From Rhipicephalus microplus (taxonomy: Eukaryota; Arthropoda; Arachnida; Ixodida; Ixodidae): a DNA stretch of 64,000 bases. The translations under genes were made by a program, and so were the position numbers. The stretch is taken from positions 37,451,771-37,515,770 of the forward strand of contig NC_134705.1 in NCBI RefSeq assembly GCF_043290135.1, read 5' to 3'. The notes below the pieces were generated by a model that saw nothing but the letters and a program-made list of their open reading frames with translations, ran no database searches and had not been told where the DNA came from. Of the stretch, positions 44,377-55,043 are shown one piece after another (positions within the stretch are counted from its first letter, which is position 1; each line of letters starts with the position of its first letter).

Positions 44377-46193
44377 GGGACACGCGAAGCGCGTGTCCTA
44401 GATTTCGCGCTCCGAAGTTTGGCGGCAAGTTAGGTTCATGTTTGACTGGATGAGAGTATGCTGCTTTAGCAAGAAACAGGCCGGTGCCGCGCAGGTGGAA
44501 CTTCAAGGCCTAAGGGTTTTGGCTGTTCAAACAACAGAATACCAGAGGCAATGGTGCTTCAGGTGCTCCCCAGGCGTAGGAAGAGTTACAACTGAACAGT
44601 AGAATTACAAGTGGTGGGTGACGTGCAAGTACCAGAGAAGGTGACGCGCAAAGTGAACAATGGGCCGAAATTTAGCTTTCAGCCTACCATTCCTGCGCAC
44701 GAGCTACTTTTCTTGAACCGACACATATCCAGCAGGGCTAAGGCTGAAGACCAGGAGAGGTACGTTCTAGATGGAACTGATAACTTGCTAAGGACTGTTC
44801 CTAAAGGAAGTCGTAATGGGCGTGACCCCGTGGATGGGGTGGTGTGCTTTCTCAGGAAGAATGATTTGCGTGTACTAGTGTCGGACAAAGAAGGTGGTTT
44901 TGTGCTCATGAAGAAAGGGATCTTTGAAGGGAAGGTCACTGACGCCATACGAAAGAACTTCAAGGAAGTGCGGGTTTCCGCCCCCAAGGTAGAGTCTAAG
45001 GCTGTTGCCTTGTGTAATGAGCCCGGACTGACAAGGCTGGCAAAGAGCATTAGTGAGAACAATCTGTCTGTGTCTTTTATGAACCATGCAGGGAGTTCCG
45101 GTAGAGAGTTTTTGTCCCTCTTGGAATTTTATCTTGGAGCAACGTTTATTTCATTTGAAGACAAGTTGTTTGTACGATAGAAGGTATTTGTATTGGTTCG
45201 TGTGTAGCGCCTGTGCTGTGTAATATCTTCCTGGCTCAGATTGACCGACACCTTGACTATGTTTTGTCCAGAGACAAGGTGTTACGCATTTTTAGATACG
45301 TCGACAATTTTTTGGTTCTTTTGAAAAAGGAGTCAAATGAGCACTACTCTGCATGTGTCACATTTGTTTCAGATAAGTTTAGAGCATTTCGACAAGGGCT
45401 CAAGTTTGCACTTGAGCTTCCTGTGAATGACAAATTGCAGTTTTTAGATCTTCATCTCAGGCTTGACAAAAACTATGTGTGTTGGATGTATCATTCTCGT
45501 GCTCAGAAGGCTTTTTTGCCGTATCATTCCGCTCATTCTAATGTAGTAAAAAAGGGCCATTGCTAGTACGAGCTTACAGTTGGCTTTTACTAGGTCTTGC
45601 CAGCACTTCCTTGATGAAAGTTTCAGGTAGCAAATATCCAGGCTCGTGTTTGTGGGTTTTCCTTTGTTGGTGTTAACGACTGTGTGCGGAGCTTTACTGA
45701 GAAAATGACATCACGCCACCGGCGATTCTGGCACAAAAGAAAAAAACACAGAAGAAGCGACCTGTTGTCGTTCCGTATGTGCACAGAGTGGCTCATTCAT
45801 TGAAGCACGTCGCCTCTCGTTTTGAGGTTCCTGTCGTGTTCTCGGCACCTCGCAGGATTTAGAGCATTTTTTCTCGTTCGTGTGGCGTACCAAGTGCTCA
45901 TTGTTTAAAGAAGCACGCAAGGAAGTTTTTGAATTGTTTGGTAGGAATTGTCTACTTGATCCTGCTCAGTTGTGGCAAGGTGTACATTGGCCAGTCGGGC
46001 CGTTGTATAAACGATTGCTTAAGGGAACATGCACTGTCAATGAGAAACGGCACAGGTTCGCATTTGCCACATCATTGTAAAGAATGCTCGTGTGAACCAC
46101 TACTGCACCGTACGAAAATATTGCTAAAAACCAAAGACAAAGTGGCACGTGAATTGGCAGAGGCGATGTTTATTAGAAAATCTGGCGAACAAT
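44377..46193 (+). pseudogene. Penelope-like element, main copy: RT and GIY-YIG endonuclease
   Basis: RT begins near 44611 with VNNGPKFSFQPTIPAHE and a domain containing FLRKNDLRVLVSDKEGGFVL (44611-45180). After a stop, 45213-45566 has APVLCNIFLAQIDRHLDYV and the catalytic box FRYVDNFLVL, where Penelope RTs have YVDD, so the second Asp is Asn. A gap in frames covers 45567-45880 (linker with APRRI). GIY-YIG (45929-46193) reads CGKVYIGQSGRCINDCLR and HHCKECSCEPLLHRTKILL. The element needs both enzymes; here stops and the D-to-N change kill it. CR1 copy 2 interrupts its last codons at 46193. A perfect palindrome GACACGCGAAGCGCGTGTC (44377-44395) marks the junction with the inverted copy. Confidence 0.88.
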
Positions 46194-46236
<43 letters not shown>

Positions 46237-46568
46237 TTATTTATGAATACTGCAACCCTAACATAGGGTTTTGGCAGGGTAGATGTACATTTTATAACTT
46301 TACAAATTGGCAAACAAATAAATATAAAACATGTAAGGCATTTACACTCTTTCAGAACGAAAAAAACAACAGTGGTTTGTAATAAACAGGCATAAGAGCA
46401 TATAGAGAAATGAGCGCTACATTCAAGATGATCACAAGTGGAGAATGATCACAGTGATTGAAATAAACAACAGGAGCACATGTCATAGAATTTAGACACT
46501 CACTGCTAGAGCTGCGCAGCAAAAAGGTTCAAGGATGACTGAGAAATAACTTTGTTACTAAGGTTATT

Positions 46569-49273
46569 TCATTGGGTAATTGTCCTAGGGAAGAAAAAAT
46601 ACTTGAATGTGTTATTACGGGTGGAAAATTGGGTTATTGTAAAGGCATGCCTCTGCGTTGTGGTATATCCTGTGGACAAATGAAGTATATGTGATAAGTC
46701 TAACTTAAAATAAGCTTTAACTAACTGAAAGAAAAATTTCAATCTCAATACTTTATTTCTTTGTGTAGGTGTTGAGAGGTTAGCTTTTGCTAGTAAACAT
46801 GTTATTGAAGTACGACGAAAACGGTTATAAATAAACCTAACAGCTCTCTCTTGAATTTTTTTCAATTCGCTGATATTTTTTCTGGTGTAAGGGTACCAAA
46901 TTATGGATGCATAATCTAAAGTAGGTTGAACAGTTTCATTAAATGCAACAATGCGATTGACGGGAGTGGAGTGCTTAAGAGCTCGTCTAAGATAAAATAA
47001 TTTGTAATTGCACGAGCTTATTACAGTGTTAATATGTCTCGTCCAGTTAAGGTCATTCGAAATCCAAAGACCAAGGTACTTGTAGTGTTGTACCTCGTGC
47101 AAAAAAAAACATTATTGGCTGAAGATGCAGAATGAATAGTGTTACGTTTGTGAGAAATTTTCCTGAAAACGGTCTTTTTAAAAATAACTGACGTCTGCCA
47201 TTTATCGCACCAACGAATAACTTTTTGAAATGCATCGTTTAAATGAATTTGATCAGCATATTTTTCTATTTCCGAGTACTTGATGCAATCATCCGCATAT
47301 AACCTAACTTTTACAGGTATATCATGTGATATATCATTTATAAACAATAAAAAGAGGAGGGTTCCGAGCACAGAGCCTTGGGGAACACCCGAGTGAACCA
47401 GTACTGTACGAGAACAATGGTCATTGAAAAAGACGTACTGTTTTCGATTCGAAAGATAACCGGAAATCCAATTCAGAAGCTGAGTATTCTTAAGGTATAA
47501 ATTCAATTTGAAGAGTGATTTATTGTGAGAGACCGTATCGAAAGCTTTATCAAAATCCATAAAAATCGCATCTAACTGTTTACCAAAATTTATAGATAGT
47601 GCGAAATCATGAACTGTAGTTACCAACTGAGTACAAGAAGAAAATACTTTCCTGAATCCGTGTTGTGAACCTGACAAAATAGTGTGCTTATCTAAGAATT
47701 CTGAAATATGCTTATGTATTATATGCTCAAGTACTTTACAGGAAGTTGAAATTAATGAGATCAGCCGATAGGTAATAACAGAATGGGGATTTCCGCTCTT
47801 ATGTAGGGGCTTGACTTTAGCAGTTACCCAGTCATCCGGAACTTGATCATCTTTCAGAGATTTAGAAAAAAGAATTGTTAGGTACTTTGAAACCCATTGT
47901 GCATAGCGTTTTAAGAACTTATTCGGTACTCCATCAGGACCAGAAGATTTTTTACATCAAGCTTCAAAAGTAAATTAAAAACTCCCTCTTCACTTATGAC
48001 GATATGAGATAGGGGTGAACCTGCCACATCAAATATTTCCAGGACTCCATTATCCTTCGTAAAATAAACTTAAAATGATCATTGAAAGCATTATAAATAA
48101 CAGAGGAACCACTAGTTTCCACACCGTCAATTTCAAAAACATCAGTAGCCACAGGATTAGGCAAAATTAAACTCCAGAACCTCTCGGAAGACGAAGACAT
48201 GAGACTCAGGAGTTATTGGCCATATTAGCGTTCCTTGTCAGACAATACATTTGCTTTTAGTTGAGAATTCAGTTCAGAAATTTTTTGTTGGAGGATACCT
48301 ACGTCTTTAGAGTACCGTCTCTGATTTGTTATACGTTTGAGTCGTCTTCGCAACTGCAACGTTTCCCGAGAAATCCAGGGCTTCTTTCCTTTCGATTTTT
48401 TTACAATGCGTGCAACAAATCTTTCAATACACACATTTATAAGGTCCTTGAAACGCTTCCACAAGTAATGAATATCAGCAGTGCAACTCGAAAAAGAATC
48501 AAATTCACATGATAGTAAGTCCAATATTGAAGTATCATCTGCACGTGAAAAGTTTGGGAACGAGACCCTCTTGCAATTTTTCTTTAAAAAACAGCATTAG
48601 AACGCGTAAGTATCGCAGCCTGACGATTAGATATTCCAGGGAAAACAGAGCAGCTAGCTTGAGCAAAGATTAAGCCACTAATGAAAAAGAGATCTAGAAT
48701 TGAACAAGAGTTTGCCTGTATTCGAGTGAATTCATCAACGACTTGCATCAAGTCAAAAGAAAAGGCTATATCGGTCATTTTTTCACCAATTTTATAGTTA
48801 GGTTGTTGCAAAGAGAAAGATGGCCAGTTAACATGCGGCAAACTAAAATCTCCAGCTAGAATTATTCAATCCTCAGGCTTCACATGCGCGACAAGGTAAT
48901 TGTGTAATTCATACAGAACATCCATGGAGGAATTGGGTGGACGATAAATAGCCCCAATAACATACCTAGTCTTTCCGTAATACGCTTTGAAAAATATGCC
49001 CTCGACATTATGTATGTCACGCATTTTTGTAATTTGCAATGACTGTCTAAACAGGATCGCCACCCCACCGCCTCTACTCCCACGGTCATTCCGGTACATG
49101 CGGTAGCCCCGAGGAACAAATTCACTATCAAGTATGTTATCGGGCAACCATGTTTCGGTTAGGGTAGCAATATGGGGACAATAGGCCAGTACGGTTCCTT
49201 CTAATTCTGTGGTTTTGCTAATAACACTTCTACAGTTTAAGTTTAGTATTTTCAGCGACTTAAAACTGCACAT
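46569..49273 (-). pseudogene. CR1 copy 2 ORF2: endonuclease and reverse transcriptase, frameshifted
   Basis: The endonuclease piece (49273-48866) has ILNLNCRSVISK, TLTETWLPD, GGGVAILFRQ and AIYRPPNSS. Its C-terminal half is at 48841-48584 (HVNWPSFS, then ANSCSILDLFF). The linker (48524-48225) is basic. RT (about 47900-47021) has AKVKPLHKSG, GSQHGFRK, FMDFDKAFDTVSH, SGVPQGSVLGTLLFLLFIND and an intact VRLYADDCIKY. A slip in the T-run at 47101-47109 breaks the frame before the thumb (YKYLGLWISNDLNW, 47102-46569). At least four breaks, so older than copy 1. Confidence 0.88.
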
Positions 49274-49279
49274 GCTCCG

Positions 49280-50164
49280 TCATTTTCTATTCTTCCTTAG
49301 CTTGACACGTGCATTTTTCGCTTCATCCCAACTAAACAAGTTCCCATCCACACTCAGTCGATTGTAGAGAAGCTTTACTTTAGCACCGTTCTCTCTCTTT
49401 TTTTCAGAACTTTTCCACAGTTTTCTACGTGCCTCACGAACCCTGTATGAAAAATCCTCAGAAAAGGACAATACCGAGCCCTTTCACTTGTGCGTAACTT
49501 TCAAAACAGACATCTTCTCACGATAATCAATAAACTTTAGAATAACTGGTCTGTCCTTGTTTTCATTTACGCGGCCAAGGCTGCGGCATCTTTCGACAGT
49601 AATTGCCCTTATACCTAGTTTATTTTCGAGGATTTCATTGACGCTAACCTGGAGTATCTGAGGTGTTTCCCTAGGGAGTCCTTTTAGGCCATAAATGATT
49701 AGGTGATTTCTACGGCTCCGACTTTCAAAACCATCAACTTTGTCTTCAAGGGATGTTAGTTTTTGTTGCATTTGAGTCATAGAATCTTCAATTTCTTTCA
49801 CTTGTTTAGGCAATGAAGAAAATTTATTCATGTGACGCTCAATGGCATCAACTCGTTCTGCTAGAGTGCCAAATTTTTCTGCTAAATCTTTCTGATTGGC
49901 CTGTACTTTGTCAATAGCTGCTTTCATTGTTTTTTGGCCAGCAGATAGCTCAGATAGCATTTTCTTTTCCGTAAGAGGACCAGGATTAGCCTCAAATTCA
50001 CCGCAAACTAACAGATCAAGAGGTATAGGTGCAACACAAGCAAAAAGAAGCTTTAGACACAGTTGGCAAGGCAGCAATAGCAGGAAACGGTTATCATTAC
50101 GATAACATGGAGCAGGAAAGTACCTACTAACATGTATCGCAAGGCAAAGCGGATTACTGAGCAT
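49280..50164 (-). pseudogene. CR1 copy 2 ORF1: leader, degenerate 2A motif, coiled coil, RNA-binding domain
   Basis: From the ATG at 50164 the protein starts MLSNPLCLAIHV, with a hydrophobic stretch (RFLLLLPCQLCLKLLFACVA), then VCGEFEANPGP (49976-49999), a coiled coil with SLEDKVDGFESRSRRNHLII, and the L1-type domain with RCRSLGRVNEN and RPVILKF. The frame breaks near 49484 and the C-terminus continues at 49471-49280 (FSYRVREARRKLWKSSEKKR). The layout matches ORF1 of copy 1. The 2A-type motif has Glu instead of the first Asp, which may weaken it. Confidence 0.82.
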
Positions 50165-50516
50165 GCTGCCTTCTCTGCTGCTGACAAGCCCACTGCCGTG
50201 GAATCAGCCTGCCCGTATATTTAAAGGCTCCGAAGTGATCACGGGAACCGACGTCACTCGGCGATGATTCCACGTGGACGCTATGGTGAAAGGGGGCGTT
50301 GTTTCCTCGATCCAGCAGCGGTCGCCCACAGGTGATGAAAACCAGCCCTCGTTAGGCCAGCCAGACGAGGTGACGTCATCGTCCTGAGCCAGCCCCGGGA
50401 AGACGGTGCACACCGTAGGACATTCACCAAGTAGAAGCGCCAAGACCTGTATCGCAAGGCAAAGCGGATTACTGAGCATGCTGCCTTCTGTGCTGCTGAC
50501 GAGCCCACTCTGTACC
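50133..50516 (-). repeat. Tandem 5' monomers of CR1 copy 2 (315 bp)
   Basis: TGTATCGCAAGGCAAAGCGG starts units at 50133 and 50448, a 315-bp period: one full unit and one partial, cut at the insertion. Each unit carries the first ORF1 codons (MLSNPLCLAI). On the minus strand a TATA-like CCTTTAAATATACGG lies upstream of the ATG at about the same place as in copy 1. A promoter role is inferred. Confidence 0.88.
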
Positions 50517-50740
50517 ACAATGTATCAGTGTTCCATCTCTGTCAGTGTATGATAACGAATTAGATTTTCTATCTGATAGATTGTGATTATAGTTGGTTGG
50601 TCTCTTCTTGTGGTTGTACGCATGCGTGAGTGTTGTATAAGACAAGCTTCGGTTCAATAGAAGTCAGTTGCGAGTGTGCGCTTTTCCGAGTCTCTTCTTT
50701 CGACGTCTTTTAGGTTTGCGCCAACGATGTTCTGCACAAC
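50517..50740 (+). pseudogene. Penelope-like element, 3' remainder of the main copy
   Basis: ACAATGTATCAGTGTTCCAT through AACGAATTAGATTTTC, GGTTCAATAGAAGTCAGTTG and TTTAGGTTTGCGCCAACG repeats the minus-strand sequence of 43860-44075. It continues the GIY-YIG frame of 45929-46193 (VPSLSVYDNE) and the 3' UTR, so it is the part displaced by CR1 copy 2. It ends near CTGCACAAC, before the ACCAACTAGCCC seen in the inverted copy. Confidence 0.85.
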
Positions 50741-50744
50741 TATT

Positions 50745-53027
50745 TTTTTACTTATGATTAACGTGCGCTGGTTTCTTCTCAACTAAAAGGTTGTACGCGC
50801 GCCGCTCCTCTAGTCCAGCCGTGGAGGTGACTACTTACTACTACTTGTACATACATCGCAGACGCACGACCCGCGGCATAGCGAGCTTCGCCGTCAAAAC
50901 GCATCAGCATCATCAGCCAGCCCTACATGGCCACAAAATAACTCAATTTGAGCCACGGCATCCCGGTATCCCGCCGCGGCTACAGGTTCTTAGCAGACAC
51001 AATGTACGTAAGAGTGGTCAGGACTGCTCTTAAACTTTGGTGGTAGCCACACTGTTTTTACGCAAAAATTTGCTTCTTGAATCCTATTACAAGCATTTTT
51101 CGGTGAGGTAAGGAAATACAGTCACGGCATCATCACCGCTGACATGTTCCAGGGCAGTCGCAGTGTACTTTATTGCAGCCACCTATGGGACAACAATGGC
51201 TTCTTCTGACGTTTTTTTTTCGCTTCCTGGATCGACTTTCACTACAAAATTTCTATTACGAGAAAAGTCACTCGTAAGTGAGTTTTGTGAATATGGCCGC
51301 ACGTTTTGAGTGTAGAAGTTGTAATGATTCTGGGCTGCAGAAGTGCAAGCGAAAGCAGTATAGTACCTCGAAACATCTTGTCACTTTTTGGCTTAGGTCG
51401 TTACGTGACAGGAGGAGAGCAAAAGCAAAAGAAAAGAAACGCAATAATCACAAGCCAGTGCCCAAATTATACATGCCACCTGGCGTAATATGTAGTTAGA
51501 GTTCCGGTTTTGCAATGTTCCTTACTGCTTTTTATAACCACGCAGTACAGAACATTGTAAACCCAATTAAACCACACTCCAAATACGAATTCTTGCTATA
51601 ATTTCTACATTTTCTGGCTTTTAAATGGCATACAAAGTGAAATTTGCTCAGTAAGTCAGAAGGACTAACAATAGAAGAGTTTTCAGTAATGATTGAGCAC
51701 AATAAATCAAGAAAACGCTCACACTTGCTAAAAAGAACCTCGCAATCCGCTAAGTTGGCTTACACGCGCAGAGGCACTTGGTAAACCTGAAGTCATGCGG
51801 TATTTTTATGACCCTTGTTTGTAGTTTTCAATCACTTTTTCTTTTTATTTTTGGGGAGGGGGGCGCACTCGGAATCCAGTGTTATTTTCTTGCACCGAAA
51901 TATAAGGGCTATATCAGGGAAGTTAGACAAACACTTAACAGTCCAGAATTGTTTTGCACTCCATGAATGTTCACATTAGGTCGTCAACTAGGTCACGCAA
52001 GACGTGACAGAGTATTGTTTCGGAAAGTCTCGCTTCATACGGTCCGTTAAGCGGCATGCGACGGGCCCCATTTAATTAAGGGTGAGCGCTGCGTTTGCGG
52101 TCCAGTGGGCTGTAATTTCTTCGATGTGTTTCTTCCAGTGCCGCCATTGACGCGATATATTGTAGCTGGGAGCACCGTGATAATTCAATTGCGCAAAAAT
52201 CCTTGTCCATTTGGTTCCTTACACTCACCTTGTGCTGTTACTTAGGGTGAGGGGGAAAGAAAACAGAATGCCAAAAATTGATCACTACCAAAATTAATAC
52301 CTTGTGAAGTCTCCATGACGGAAGGGAGAAAGGAAACCAAGTACAAACAGCTCCTGCTGGGGCCCTGTGTGGTGCTCTGTTACCTCTCAGGTCAAAGCGA
52401 GAAGAGCACTTTAAAGGAATTCACGCAGCATGAGCAAAAAAATATGAATTACATAAAGGATCCATACCCTTGGGAAACGGAGAGGAAGGACCACTAAAGG
52501 GCAACAGTGCTCACTTAATTCCGCAGAGGAAAATCACCCTCTAGAGAGAACATATGCAGTGCATAGTTACAAACGCGATCTGTTAAATGAACATGAATGT
52601 CGGAATAACGATTGTATTGACACATTGGACGCGTTTATGCCGTTGCTGCAAGGTGTTACCTACGCTACGCAATCAAACGCACGAAACGTCCCACATGCTG
52701 TACCTTGAGCCCGACTACTTAGAAAGTGCCGCATGACCCAGTTGCAGTAGTTTGCGGAACTCGCTTAGAGTTGTGCGGTACTCTACTGCCCCCCCCCCCG
52801 CCCCTTGTCGCTGTCCTTCCTCTAAGAGACGGTAGACGCGTATGTCAGAAACACAAGGCAGATCCCACAGACGCTGGATGCGTTGTAAGCAGGGCTAGGT
52901 CATGCTATTATGCCCACAGGTAAGCATATATATAAAGTCCATGAAATAAAAAAGGCAGATCCCACGTAGATTGAGAATCGAACGATAATATGCAAAGCAT
53001 GATTGAGGAAGATTGATATGTCACTTT
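50745..53027. other. Unassigned stretch
   Basis: Several frames of 60-80 codons (50791-51033, 51278-51499 and 52726-52923) have no known domain. A poly-C run lies near 52787-52799. No repeats recognised. Confidence 0.4.
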
Positions 53028-53345
53028 AAAATCACGGCAACGTTACGAGGTGGAGGTAAATTACGCTGTACACGACTTCCGTGTCATGATTATCATGTTT
53101 AATTGTGTCTCTTACTTTCGTCATCTATTCACGTCACTTGATGCCAAATTTAATATACGTGAAGCTGGCGGAACTGCCACGAGCACGCTATAAACATGGT
53201 ATCTTGCCATGTTATTGCATGGCACGTGTGTCATGATTTTCATGTTTGCACCAGTCATATGCAGCTTCGTCATTCATTGACGTTACGTAACACCAAATTT
53301 GGTATATGTGAAGCTAGCGAAAAGAGCGCGAGTGAATCTTGAAGG

Positions 53346-53689
53346 ACCAAATGTACTCCAACGTGACGTTGGCGCATGCGCACGCTGGTCTCTATATATA
53401 GTCTCACGCCAGGCGTGACCAGCGTCCATCTACGCGGCCCGACGGCAACCGACCCGAAATGTGACTTGTTGCATTTCGCGCTAGTGCGTTACCCAGACAG
53501 CACTGCATCTGCCTCCTTTCGTCACGCAAGGATGCCGGGCACGCTGGAACGCGCATGCGCTAAAGCAACGCAGCGCGGCCCAACCCTGCGAGTTTTATGG
53601 CAGGACGGCGCCAGGCGTGGCCACGTTGGCGTGATGCGACGAAACGAATGCCGGCATGTCCTGTCACGTCGAAGTGTATTGGTGCCTTG
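53346..53689 (+). repeat. GC-rich core of the foldback, left arm
   Basis: Runs from ACCAAATGTACTCCAACG through AGTCTCACGCCAGGCGTGAC and TTGCATTTCGCGC to GTCACGTCGAAGTGTATTGG. It matches the reverse complement of 60640-60990. CACGCCAGGCGTG is a short palindrome. The two cores share a translated pattern in one frame, GPTAT..KCD.LHF....YPD and then TASASFR (53376-53741 and, minus strand, 60918-60628), but this may be only nucleotide conservation. The strand given is arbitrary. Confidence 0.78.
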
Positions 53690-53733
53690 TGGTGCAATTA
53701 TATACAAATTCCAAATCCGGACGGAGGCGGTCT
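53690..53733 (+). repeat. Harbinger terminal inverted repeat, left
   Basis: TGGTGCAATTATATACAAAT continuing through TTCCAAATCCGGACGG to GGCGGTCT. Pairs with 59329-59372. Confidence 0.88.
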
Positions 53734-54020
53734 GTCGGTGACGTCAAAAAATGGGCGGTCCGCAGCGGTCGCGAGGACGAAGGGAAGTGAACAGCCAATG
53801 AGCGAAATGAAGTTTCGCGTCATCATTTTGACGTGGACTTGGGGACCGTATAGCAAAGTGAAAAGTGTTTGTAACGTGTTGAAAAATGTTTAACTACTAT
53901 TGATCATTATCAAACTGTGTTGGCACAAGTTTTCAAACGTTTATTAAGGAATAAGGCACAATATAAACGTATTTTTCTCGTTAATGTTTTGAAATAACGC
54001 TAAATTTAGCGGGACGGTAC

Positions 54021-55043
54021 GTGGTGGCGCTAAGTACAACCCCGTTTCAAGCAATTACTGTTTTCATATCTCCCCCACTATACAAACCTAAACGGCGCAA
54101 CTTTCGAAGTTGTTGGCTCAGTCGAGCGCAATCGTGGCGGAGGTCAACTGTACCAGCAGTCAACAGCCGCAGTGGCTCATCGGCGTTATCCGAGGCTCAG
54201 CGCGCGCTGGTGCTCGCCTTTATGGACGAACATCCCCAGCTCGTGGCGAATGCCATCGAGCTGCTGCACGGCGTCACCATCACCGACCGGTGCCGGCTGT
54301 GGCAAGAGCTCAGCGACGCGCTGAACCATGAAGTGCCTGCGCAGGAATGGCAGGCTTGGTGGCGCAGGCCGGTGCGCGAGGCCCGCCGTGACACCGCCGC
54401 CATCAGAGACGCACAAACGTGAGTGACCGTTGAATGGCACGGGCAATTTGTTCTGTGACATTAGTGTATATTTTCAGGGGCACTGGAGGGGGTTGGCTGC
54501 CTGGCTTCCGCAGCCGGGTTCTACAGTTGACTGGGATGACACGCTTCAGTGGCGTTTTTGGTCTCACCTATCTACAGGTAAGCACTCTGCCGCCGCAGTA
54601 TCACGGGTTCCTGAGCGGTACCATGACAGAGTTTGATATCTGAAGGGGTGCCTTTAGCGGAATCTTGTTAAACGGGAATAAAGCGCACGAGAAAGTAAAC
54701 AAAAGTTGGTAGGTTTAGCTAAAATCTCAGTTTTCAGCCCTTGCAGTACAAGGGGTATTAATTTATCATAAAACACGCAGTGACTGCGGGCAAGTGCATG
54801 CACTAAAATTGTAATACATGGCATCAATGACCACTGAATAGCTGCAGAACATTTCCGCAGATGTTTAGTACTTAAGGTTGCAAAATAGCCAGAGTAACGA
54901 ATACCCACTTTCTGAAAGATCATGCTTACTACACTTTCCAGCAGGCGAATGTTCCCACTGCTGCAGTGGAAATGGATGTGGAGGCCACTGAAGCGGCTGT
55001 AGATGGCAGTGACACAGTAACACGCAAGCATCTGAGAACTTAG
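54021..55043 (+). CDS. Harbinger Myb/SANT-like DNA-binding protein, three exons
   Basis: Exon 1 (about 54021-54418) encodes a Myb/SANT-like domain, ALSEAQRALVLAFMDEHPQL, then RCRLWQELSDALNHEVPAQE and WQAWWRRPVREARRDTA, with the spaced tryptophans and RDAQT end of NAIF1-type proteins. The donor ACAAAC/GTGAGT and acceptor TTTTCAG/GGGCAC (54478) join in frame to give QTGTGGGWLPGF, as usual after this domain. Exon 2 ends at 54577 (CTACAG/GTAAGC). Exon 3 (54942-55043) gives QANVPTAAVEMDVEATEAAV and a stop. In Harbinger elements this protein binds the transposon ends and helps import the transposase. No in-frame ATG precedes the domain in exon 1, so the start is lost or lies on an upstream exon. 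The frame across both introns is intact. Confidence 0.75.

Larger units (their letters stand above)
46194..50516 (-). mobile_element. CR1-like LINE, copy 2, inserted in the Penelope element
   Basis: Minus-strand element: 5' monomers (50516-50133), ORF1 (50164-49280 with a frameshift), ORF2 (49273-46569 with several frameshifts) and a 3' end with a (TTTA)n tail at 46194-46243. The Penelope sequence continues at 50517 (ACAATGTATCAGTG), as shown by its inverted copy, so the boundaries are certain to a few bases. ACAAT (46189-46193 and 50517-50521) is a possible target duplication. It is related to copy 1 but clearly divergent. Confidence 0.87.

Noticed and set aside
44377..44480. Hammerhead ribozyme near the Penelope junction
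   Set aside because: CTGGATGAG followed by AGAAAC is reminiscent, but the core has an extra base and the stems do not close; not supportable without folding.
46149..46382. FIYLFIYLF frame at the Penelope and CR1 junction
   Set aside because: It reads the (TTTA)n tail of CR1 copy 2 fused to the end of the Penelope frame; a junction artefact.
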